NCBI GenBank assembly: GCA_036874045.1
Contig: CM072347.1
Span: 684,501-748,500, forward strand
Reading direction: 5' to 3'
Length of the DNA stretch: 64,000 nt
DNA from: Cymodocea nodosa
Taxonomy: Eukaryota > Streptophyta > Magnoliopsida > Alismatales > Cymodoceaceae
How positions within the stretch are numbered: position 1 is the first letter of the stretch; every line of letters begins with the position of its first letter. Made by a program: the position numbers and the translations under genes. Below, piece after piece: positions 1 through 10,300 of the stretch. The notes below the pieces were generated by a model. The model searched no databases. It worked only from the letters and a program-made list of their open reading frames with translations, and was not told the DNA's origin.

Positions 1-580
1 TCAGGCCGTGGCGCTTCATGGTGGAGTCCCTGGCGGCCACGAGGGTGCACAGCATGGCCTCGCTGGTGGTGGCCTGGACGACGCCGCCACCTGTACCTCC
101 GCTAGAGAAGTGGAAGCAGGTGGGGAGATGGAGGAGTTGCGCCATCCAGTCCACGACTAGAGTCTCCAGCTCGGTGACGGCTGGGGAGGCGAGCCAGTTG
201 AAGGACACGGGGTTGAGAGCGGAGGCGAGGAGGTCCGCGGAGAGGGCTGCGGAAGACAGCGTGGCGGAGAAGTAGGCGAAGAAGTTGGGACTGGCCCAGT
301 GGGTCATGCCGGGGAGGACGGCGGAGGAGATCTCCCTCAGCACCGCATCGAAGGGCTCGGGGTTTGGGGGCGGGGACGAGGGGAGGAGAGGCCGGAGGTA
401 TCCCGGCTCCACCGACGGGAGGACGGGGTATGTCCCGACGGATCTGTAGTAGTCGAGGATGAAATCGACGGTCTTGTGGGATTGGTCCTTGAATTCGTCG
501 AGGTCCATTGGGTTGAAGCCTTGGACGGAAGGAGGAGAAAGCAGCATCTCATGCTGAGTGGGTGGGTCGATACTTCCCAT
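1..580 (-). CDS. Aromatic-L-amino-acid decarboxylase (tyrosine/tryptophan decarboxylase type), 5' part
   Basis: A PLP-dependent enzyme of the group II decarboxylase family that removes CO2 from tyrosine, dopa or tryptophan to give the amine, in the cytosol. The frame is open from ATG at 580 to the left edge, 193 codons out of a usual ~500. Visible landmarks are the N-terminal block with DEFKDQSHKTVDFILDYYR (about residues 28-46), VEPGYLRPLLP (57-67), GMTHWASPNFFAYF (91-104), FNWLASPAVTELE (127-139) and the glycine-rich GGTGGGVVQATTSEAM (161-176). No intron is seen, as is common in plant members. The start is the first ATG of the conserved N-terminus and follows a TATA-like box by about 165 bp. 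The PLP lysine and the residues separating tyrosine from tryptophan enzymes lie outside the window, so the substrate cannot be given. Confidence 0.9.
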   Translation of the reverse strand, partial: MGSIDPPTQHEMLLSPPSVQGFNPMDLDEFKDQSHKTVDFILDYYRSVGTYPVLPSVEPGYLRPLLPSSPPPNPEPFDAVLREISSAVLPGMTHWASPNFFAYFSATLSSAALSADLLASALNPVSFNWLASPAVTELETLVVDWMAQLLHLPTCFHFSSGGTGGGVVQATTSEAMLCTLVAARDSTMKRHGL

Positions 581-743
581 GTTGCTTCGTTCGAGTTGGG
601 CGGAGACGATTGATTGATGGATGGATGGATCGAATGCAGGTGGGAGAGGGAAGCTGGATCGATGTGGCGGAGGGTCAGTCTAAGGTATTAGGATTGATTG
701 ATGGATGTACGTTGTTGTGAAGAAGTTGGCGCTGCGAGGCATC

Positions 744-752
744 GATTTAAAT
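744..752 (-). promoter_or_regulatory. TATA-like box of the decarboxylase gene
   Basis: On the minus strand this reads TATTTAAAT, about 165 bp upstream of the ATG at 580. Transcription would start near 715-720 and leave a leader of about 135 nt. The surrounding 581-740 has short GATTGATTGATGGATGGATG-like runs. Assigned by position and motif only. Confidence 0.45.
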
Positions 753-1039
753 AGCAACACCAACGTACGTACATTACACCCATCCAATGAATTACGAACC
801 AGAGGAGGAGGAAGCTTCGGGTTAGGACGAGAAAAAAATTTCACCAAGTCGTAGAGTCCAAAGGATGCCACGCAGCCGCCACCCATTTGGATTTTGTGAA
901 GGACACGTGGTATCATCCTTTGAAATGATCAAGGGCTCCGTCGCACAAGTCAGCGGACGACCAAGAAGATCATCCGCACGCCTCCGGTACGTTTGTGGTC
1001 AGGACTCGTTTAGCCTCCTTACCGGCGCCATCCACCGTA

Positions 1040-2010
1040 AATTACAAATATATTCTTGAACTTACTATTTTATCCTACAATCAATTGATAACGAGAGAGA
1101 AAGTTCATCCTTTGTTAACTCAGGTTTTATCCTTAAATCCTATATTTACATTTTCTTATTATTTCATATGATATTATTTGATAACAATCATCTTTTATCG
1201 TCATAAATTGTAAAATTCATATTTTAGGATAAAAGCTATATTTTATCATCATAAATCATATTACATCATTTTCTATTGTAAAAATCATATTTTGTGTATA
1301 AACTTGTGACGAGTATTGGACAATTGTATATAATCAAATTTATATTCTGTTACTTTTAGTTATTTTTTGTCACGTTCCTTAGTATATATAAATATTCATA
1401 TTTCTGTTAATTTTTTGTAATTTTCTCTTTCATTATTTTATATAACTTTTTGAATCTTTCTTCCTATTTCTTTTCATTAATTCCTGAAATAAGGCGGCGT
1501 ATGAGTTTGGTTGTGATCATTAATCCCACTTCGACCAATTCAAAGTATAATGTGCAAAAAGCAGAAATGCATATCCGCACGTAGCATTTTACAAATACAA
1601 CGTTTGCAAATTAAAGGCTATGAAAGAGGAAAATGAACTCTCTTTCTCTCGGTGTACCACGTGGAAGTAAGAATAAAGATGCCACTCATCGGCCAACCAT
1701 CTTCGTGGAAAAGGTTTGGTTGACGCTTACGGATGTAATTGTAATATGGCATTGAAGTAAATTTATACAAGTAATACCCGTAAATATAAAATAAGTCACA
1801 AATGTAGAATAATTTTATATAAATTAATGTAAAGAGTAAACTTTGATTAATAGATGATAAAACTTTTTACATATTATCAATTAATTTTAAGATAAAATGT
1901 TACGTTGAAAAAGTCCTGCATACCTGCAAATGCAAGCTGACGTGGGACAATCAAGTTACCGAAAGAACATTCTATTAATTTGATCATATGACGTACAAAG
2001 TCATGGTTTC

Positions 2011-2013
<3 letters not shown>
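1040..2013. other. AT-rich intergenic sequence, nothing recognised
   Basis: A strongly AT-rich stretch upstream of the decarboxylase gene. It contains short repeated TATTTTATC/ATAAATCATA phrases around 1150-1280. I see no open frame, RNA gene or terminal repeat. Confidence 0.5.

Positions 2014-2093
<80 letters not shown>
2014..2093. repeat. (TA)n microsatellite, about 80 bp
   Basis: An uninterrupted run of about 40 TA units. Such long pure runs are highly length-variable and can extrude cruciforms. A much shorter run of the same type lies at about 3441-3463. Confidence 0.97.
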
Positions 2094-2095
<2 letters not shown>

Positions 2096-2555
2096 CGACT
2101 AAATCAATTTTAAAAAATGTTAGAGCAAGTAAGTTCGTTCTCACAAGTCAGCGGACGACCAAGACTTATTCCAACGAATCCGTGACGACGCCGTAGGTGG
2201 CTGCCTCATCACGAGTTAAACCTTAAAAATCGTAAATATCGACAGTCGAAGATGGACGCGACGTGTGGTAATCAGATTGTCCAGGTAGATGACGCTTGCT
2301 TAACTTCGTATCAAGACTTCCCAACAGGAATTTTTACCACGTGGGCGCCTACAACCCCGAGTACCACCAGAAGCTTCCTCATCTGTTTCTTAATTCTTCA
2401 TGGAACCATGCACGATGGATGTTTTTTGTCCGGACATTATTGTTGTTAGCTTTATTTAAATCTATGCTCGGCCGCGAAAGTTATCAATCAATTCTTCGAG
2501 TTACATTTCTCCGTGATTTTACTTCACAAAAATAACCCCAGGCATGCCGCAGCAA

Positions 2556-3255
2556 TAAATTGTATTTGTTTGCTTTTATTCTTTTTGAAAAAACAACCGA
2601 GTGCCTGCATATTTCATACCTTGGTTAGATGGCACTTTATTTGTGCATACATTCGTTGATGTTCTCTTATTATATATTTCTGAATAAAATGAGAAAGTAG
2701 TTTGCTCTGTATTTTTTGAGAGAATTGAGGAATCAAAATATTAATCACATTGCTTGTTCTATGTTTTTCTTATAGATATCCAATATTTTTGGCGATCCTG
2801 TGGTTATGATCGAACCTTGAGAGACACATGGTTGTGAAACGCCAGGCGTGCAAACAGAAGGGCACGTCTTTGCAAGAGAGAGAGAGAGAGAACGTATTCA
2901 ATCTACGGTGAATTATTTATTCCTTCGATTGATATATGTCTATAAATTTAATTTATTTGTTTCTATTCTTTTAAAAAAATAGCTTGGTGCCTACATACAT
3001 CTTATCCTAGTAGTCACTCCATATATATATACATTCGTTGATATTTTCTTGTTATATATTTATAAATAAAATTACAGAGTGACTCGATCTGTATTTTTAG
3101 AGAGAATTGAAGAATCAAAATATTAATCTTACCGTTTAATCTATTTTTTTTTTATGGATATCAAATATTTTTGACAATCTTATAGTCATGAAATGTCTGG
3201 TCGTGGAAAAAGAAGAACACGCCTTTGCGAAAAAAAAAAGGGAGAGAACGTTTTC
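2556..3255. repeat. Diverged tandem duplication, two units of about 320 bp
   Basis: Unit 1 (about 2556-2895) and unit 2 (about 2935-3255) share, in order: a TATTTGTTT block, GTGCCTRCATA, CATTCGTTGAT, ATATATTT, CTGTATTTTT with AGAGAATTGARGAATC, ATATTAATC, GGATATC with AATATTTTTG, then GGGCACG/GAACACG and CTTTGC leading into GAGAGAACGT. The order and spacing are kept, but many substitutions and small gaps separate the copies, so the duplication is old. No coding frame is shared. Confidence 0.8.
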
Positions 3256-6200
3256 ATCTTCGAAATATCTTATTTTACAAAAAGTTAGAAATACATAAAA
3301 AAGTGTAATTTCAACTATAAATGACGTTTCGTAATTAGGGGATGATTAGTTGTGTTGTATTTGAGGTGGCGCAATGTGATTAGTTTAAATAGTGATTATT
3401 TATTTTCAAATAACTAATTACGTCATTTATGTGTGTGTATGTATATATATATATATATATATAGTGGATGGAGGTGCGGAAAAAATTTTCCCACCTTTCC
3501 TCCCGTCTCCTTCCTCGACATCTGTCTGCTGCAATCATCGGCAGCGGTGATTGCGTGCGGCGGCCGCGGCGGAGGTAGTTCACTGCTGAGCTTATCGGTG
3601 ATATTTTTCTTCCCGTTTCAGGTACCTTTTCCATTGCTTCTACCCTTCATTATCTTCCTCGGCCTCTCCTCTATCTCTATCAAAGAGAACGCGGCGCTTT
3701 CGACCTCCCACGAGGCGTGCCGATGTGATCCGTGATGATCCAGCCAATCCGATCTGTCCTCGAGCTTTCTCGAAGTTCCAGGAAGAGTTATGGATGATCG
3801 GTGAGGCTTGGAACGGCTTGGATGGCCGCGTCCACCCTGAATTTAGGCGATCTTCTGCCAGCGGTCGTCCGACCTCGTGGAATGGTGGAATATCATTCCT
3901 AAAGGTCTGGTGATTCTATTCATAAGCTTGGATCAAGGATTTTGATTTGTTTTTGGTGGAATGATCGAGGTCTTGACTGGAGACCCATTTTCATGAATAA
4001 GACGAGCTCAGGGCATCATTTTGCTTTTTAAAGGTTGGAGGAACCTTTTGGAAGATTTTAGGGTGGATCTTGAGGCTTAGGTAGGTCTATGTAATGGATT
4101 GTACACATAGGATTGATTTGTGGATAATTGATTTTACCTACTGTTTATATGATTTTTATATGAGAATAAATACTTCAAAAATCATGATATAATTTCTGTG
4201 AGTGATACGCGATATGATGAACGTGATGCAAGATTTCAAAGTATTTCTTGATGGATTGAGTGAGGATTAAGTCCATGAAGTTTATTGGAAGTCAATCTTA
4301 GGCAGGATTAAGTGATCATCTAAACTCTTGTAACTGATATTTTCGCTAAGGTTTTCTTTCCCAAAATTTTTGAATTTTTTCATGTGAATTCCTGTTTTAC
4401 TCGATTTCATTAAGAATTGATAAATATAAAATTGGTTAAATTATGCAGTACAAACTCTTACCTTGATTTATAATTCTTTGATTTCTAAGCTTCCAGATCC
4501 ATGACTCATGCAAGAAAAATTTTGAAATAATTCCTGTTGGTATTTTTCGAATGTATGAGTCGTTTACAAGAGATTGAATGGAAATTTATTAAGTTTTGAC
4601 AGCGATATTGATTTTTAAAGTGTCACTGTTCAGATTGTAGTCTATTTGGAAAACTGATTTTCTTGGGTAAGTTTCACGTGGATAATGAACTCGAAAATTC
4701 ACGAGAAATTGTCAGATGTTTGTTAACTTTACCGAAAGAATCAGTAAAATTCTTACTAAAATGTATGGTCATTTGATTTGAGTTTTCGAATTTTCGTGGT
4801 GTTGGTGTTTTTGTAACATTTGCTTTAAAAACCAAAAGTTTAGATGAAATTTCAGACTGATACGTCTATGTTACAATGATGGAAAATTGATTTTATTGAT
4901 TTTTAATGTTTCAAATTCATGTTATTAAAGTTTCATGAATTTTGGTTGGCTTTTGTGCATGTTTTGACATTTTATGAACGAGAGCATGCAAACAGAATTA
5001 TATATACTGAGTATATAAAATTAAACCAAAATTTTCCATGCTGAAAATATTTTCTAAATTCATGGAAAAATGTTCAAAAGAAATATTTTAAGGTGGCATT
5101 ACATGAACCTTGCGAGGTTTGAAAAATTTTAGTGAACTGATGCAATAAGATATGTAACATTATATGTGTGATCAAAGGAATAGTGTTCAGAAATTCCTAA
5201 AGTTAAAATCCTATTAAATGATTGTAAAATATTTTCAGGTAACTTTTGAAGATGGAAGGACTTCTGTGTGGAATCCACATTGTGGGAGATTGATTTAAAG
5301 ATTTGGGGTTTATGGGTTTTTAGGCTAGAATGTCTATTCCAAGTGAAATTCTAAAAGTGGACTTTTGGAATGCCCATAATTGGAATTAAAGAAAAGTTAA
5401 GGACTAGATGTCAAAGGATGAAATCGTAGGGTTAAAAGTGAAATTACCCTGTCAAGTTCGTTATAGTGAATGAACCTAAATAAAATGAATTTAAAGGTTG
5501 AAAGCATTGACTAAAAAGAGTAATGAACTTAAAAGAGAAACAGGTATCTTTGCATAGAGTTGCAAGGGTTTCGATGGTCTTGCTTCAACGAGGATTCTAG
5601 TCTTCAAAAGGGAAGGAAGACCTTGGGCCCAAAGATGGGTCGATAGTAGGTCTTCCAACGCACCACATGTTTGGTCTCGAGGTGAAGAACATACTAGATT
5701 ATTGCCTTTCCTGAATGAATACCACAGAAGGGTTAGATTAGCGAGTTCGGCCACTAAAAAAATATGTCGGCAGGCCTAAGATCATTTTGGGGGAAAAGAG
5801 ACGTCCTTACTTACTTGGATCCATTATCTAATTAGGAAGAAGACCAGCAAGGCATTGAGTCCTTCGTTTGTGTCTAAAATATATTTAGAAACCCATAGGA
5901 GGAGTTTGTGTCTCCTGAAATTCCCGAAAACGAAGGAAAAAAAAAGTTTGGAAAAGATTAATTGGGTGATGTGGGGTCAGTCTGTCTCATCAAGACCATT
6001 GTGCCAACAAGGGTGATCCTATAATGAAAAGATTGGAATTCGTGCTCTACTTTCAGCTTGTGCTACTTGTTGGGACTCTCCTCCTTCCATTCTGTAACAC
6101 CTTTGGTTACCAATTTCTACCACCATTTCGATTCTGATACACCTCCTCCACATTTGTTGTTGGCTTCACTTAGTAATTATCTATATTCAATTAATTGGGT

Positions 6201-7212
6201 TTCATGCTATCAACAAAGAATATTTAAGTCACCATGGATGGCACTTGCAACTCCTACTTTCGAAGTTGGGAGGAATTCTCAAAGTTTCAATGCTCTCTTT
6301 CAGAGTCGCAACATTAAAACAGTATTGCATTCCACGAGATCTCAAAGGGAAGAATCTCAATAAGAATTGGTGCAATTAATGGTGTGGGTCTAGGTACATG
6401 AGATCAGCGTTGGTTAGATGATTAGAGTTTGCATCATCTAATTCCATTATATGTTCAGAATTGACTTCAATAAGGCAAGAGTGACGAGAAATTCCTGTTG
6501 AGACAACAGAGGACTTTTTTTGTCCATGTTACTTGCTTATTAGACCCTAACCACAAATGAAAAGATTGAAAAGTTATCAAAGATTTACAATTGCTGTGAA
6601 GGCATGGGAGATACGACGGCTCATTTTGCTACAAAGATACGAGAAAGATGGATGTTATTCTAAAGTGATTGATTGGAAATGTAAATGACAAAGGAAGGAG
6701 CATTTAATAAAGTGGAATAATTAACTAACCCAAAGTGAGAGATTAAGGTCAGGTTAATAAATAAAATGGCTTTACAACTGATAGGGGCAGTTTTGTAATC
6801 TTCATTTTAAGAATGCTTATGTTTGCAAAATTTGCTTTTTATATCATTTTGTTTTTGCCTAATCTGAGTTTCCCAATTGGAGGATGCAGAGTTATTCCTT
6901 TATTTTTACTAGCGGATACATTACCATAGGTTACGAAGATGGTCCGTGCTTGTTAATCGGATAATGCGTTGAAAGAAATCGGGCATCCAACCCTAGAAGG
7001 CCGACGTTTTGAGAAAAGTTCTTGTAAATGATAAAAATACATACATACATACCTGTGTGTAAAAATATAAAGAAAACCACTGTGCAGACTTTGTAGTTAT
7101 AATTATAAACAGAAAATTATTTTTGTCGCTTGCATTATGCATTGTCGTACCAAAGGTCATTATCTAATTTCCTTCCCATCAAACTCAAACAATATCATTC
7201 AGGAAATGCGGG
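3256..7212. other. Intergenic sequence with a GC-rich island, no gene recognised
   Basis: From 3465 to about 3930 the sequence turns GC-rich (CGGCGGCCGCGGCGGAGG at about 3558), which stands out from its AT-rich surroundings and could be a transcribed leader, a pseudogene start or part of a transposon. From 3930 to 5240 it is T-rich unique-looking sequence. Short open frames at 5491-5754 (minus) and 6058-6363 (plus) match no family I recognise, and neither has supporting context. Nothing else can be supported. Confidence 0.4.
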
Positions 7213-7218
7213 TTTATT
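7213..7218 (-). terminator. Candidate polyadenylation signal of the aspartokinase gene
   Basis: On the minus strand the sequence reads AATAAA about 178 nt downstream of the stop codon at 7396-7398, a normal 3' UTR length for a plant mRNA. Plant signals are loose, so this is positional evidence only. Confidence 0.4.
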
Positions 7219-7395
7219 TTACTACATATAATAATTATTAGCTTCAAAGAAAAATGCAGCACGTACATTAATTACATCAAGATCGATCAAAACGAATCTA
7301 CGCATCCTAACCCACTCTCAAGATTACTAAATAATTACCAAACAATCTGGGAATGAAGGGATAGATAGAGTAAATGAGATGTCAAATTTGAGGGC

Positions 7396-10300
7396 TTAAG
7401 ATGGAGCTCCAAGGTAAGATGCGAGTCGTAGTATGTCGCAGAACACACCACCCGCAGTGACTTCCGCCCCAGCGCCAGGTCCACGTACGACTAGCGGCTG
7501 TTTCCTGTATCTCATGGTTGTGAAAGCAATGATGTTGTCGGATGCAGAGAGCTGGGCGAAGGGGTGCTCCTTTTTGTATCTCCGCAGCTCTACCTGCCCC
7601 TTTGCCTCAGCCACATTGACGACACCGACATATCGCAACACCTTCGACGTTTCAACATGTAAAGATTGTGAGATGCTAGAAGTCTAGACAAATTCAAATT
7701 ATAAGAAGCTTTTGAAGCATTCGTTCACCTCTCCTGCTGCCTCCGCATCATCTCTCTCCTTCGACAAATCACCATCAAATTTTGGAAGTTGCTGCATGAA
7801 GTCATTTGCAGATGCGGTGGCCTAAAAATGTCACAAAATAAACACAAGTTCACCGAGTCACAGCGCTACATCATATAATAATAATAATAACATGATGTAA
7901 ATTCTCAAGCGAGCCATACTCTAAGTGGTTCCGGCACAAGGCTCTGTACAGGGATGTCGGAAAGTTCTAACTTCAAACCAGATTCTCTTGCAAGGATTAT
8001 GACCTGCGTATCAGAAAACAAGCATACATACATAGATTATGTTTCATGCAAATGAAGGACAATTAGACAGCCTACAAGCCATTACTGCTAAGTGTCATAG
8101 GGCACAATCCAAAATGACATTTATATTCCTCCTAACATAACAAAGAGACATTAGAAGATCCAAGAAATGTATAAGATCTGGTTGCAACATGTACTTACTT
8201 TCCTAGCAACATCAGTTCCTGCTAAATCATCCCTTGGATCAGGTTCGGTGTAACCAGCTTGCTTTGCTTCAGCCACAACATCACTAAAAGATCTCGTTCC
8301 CGTTAAGTTATTGAATATGTAGCTCAAAGTTCCACTGCAAAAACAAGTATAATACAAAATTAAGCACATACTCTATTTAAAATGATAGTCCACTAAAGAT
8401 GATGTATTGCTACCATAATAAGCGAGTTTCATCTCCGCTTGTAAATATGAGTAGAAGACCAATTATTTACGACATTGAATGCAAAGAACCTAACCTGAAA
8501 ATACCCTCAATTTGCAGAATCTTGTCACCGGTTTCAAGAAGCCCACGAAGAGTGCTTATGATTGGGAGACCAGCTCCCACCGTTGCTTCATAGAAGTAAT
8601 GAGTATAAGATGATCGCTGCTGTCTACGTATCTTTAAGTACTGGAGTTGAAGCAATTGTCAGCAGATTCAAGAATTGCCAAATGAAAAACAAAATATAAA
8701 AAATATTCTTCTTCCTAAAGTAAGCATCTAAAAGATAGAATAAATAGATAATATTTGGTTTAGTGGATTTATTCAAGTGGAGGTCCATCCTTTCATAGCT
8801 GATCCCAATCAGTCCCAAGACCAGATAAAGGAAGGTTAACATTAGATAGATGGTTGTAAAAACTTGTCAAACTTCTCAGGTTGTTGAAATGCATATGTTT
8901 AGATGACTGAATAGTATTACTATAAGAGAATTTAAAAAACGATTTTATTAAAAATAAAATAAGAGTTGCATGAACTGAAGATAAAAGAAAATCAGTTTAA
9001 GTAGTTCAATCATATCTTTAGAAAAACCAAAGAATGCATCAATTAAGAGAAGAAGAAAAATTTAGTACAAAAGAAATTAAAAGGAGTAGAGATAAGTCTA
9101 AAATTACTTGGTAAGAAATCATAAGAAAAAATTTAAGTATATGTAATTTAATCAAGAATTTGACTACAGATGATAATACTTAGAAGAAAATATTCATATG
9201 GTCAATTCTACATAGTAAGATTATGATTCAGATTATTCTTATTGTTGTGGTAGATTTATTCATGTTTTCCCACCAAACAAGGAAAAAGTATCATACAATG
9301 GTAATTTCAAAAAAACAGAAACTATTAGCTGTATCAGAGACAGCAAATAGGTTCTCACGTCACTTTTTCTAATTAATTAAACCTACCATATACCCAATGT
9401 TAACCTTTACACCATCATTGGACTGTGTGCTTCATTAAAAATATGTTAGAATATTCATCTGCAATAACCTTTACTGCATCATTGGACTGTGGTTCATTGT
9501 CCCTGTTTTACACTCGATCAATGTCTAGCACACTATCCAAGTCCTTTTTCATTATATTGTACCATATAAAATGCAAATATGGTACCTAGCTCAAACAGAC
9601 AAAAGTGAGCTGGACATTTCAACTTGATGCAGGCTTTCAATTTTGTTGTCAATGTCAACCATTTCACACCTTTAACATCTTAAAACCTAAAACAACTACG
9701 CCGCTTAATGTCTGCTTTACCTTTTCAAAAGAAAACATTCACAAATAAGACTATTACTCTGATATTCCTCAAGCCTTGAATTACCTAAATGCACCAATGG
9801 TACACCAAAATATAAGAGATGGCTAACCCAGGTAATGGTAGGACTACTGCTGAACCATCTCCTTAAGATTGTCATGACACTTAGCAATAATAAATACTTT
9901 CACTATTGATTTTTTCATGCATCTACTGTGGATAGATAAGTGATCTGTAAGATGGAAATGATACAATAACTTCTTTCTCTGCTATTGGTAGTGATGCCTG
10001 AATTCCAATCTAAGACATTCTTTCCTTGTAAACTTTATAATAAAAGGAAAGGCCAAATACATGATGCACTATTGGTTATGATATAGTAGCTTCTAACGCA
10101 ACCATAAGATGAACAGGAAGTCACAGGTCTAACCAGTTCCACCTCCATACAAGTGGCCAAGGTAGATGAGATTGATTCTCAGGTTCTTGGCAACAATTGA
10201 AGTCAGAGCAAGATCCCTTTATAGAACAAAACCTTGAGTGGTTCCAGACTATAGGACAGCATTTGTCAAAATTTAAAGCCAAGATCGTCAATTGACCTCA

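Noticed and set aside
5491-6363. Short ORFs on both strands between the decarboxylase and aspartokinase genes.
   Set aside because: No recognisable domains, no splice context and no codon pattern; probably chance frames or decayed repeat sequence.
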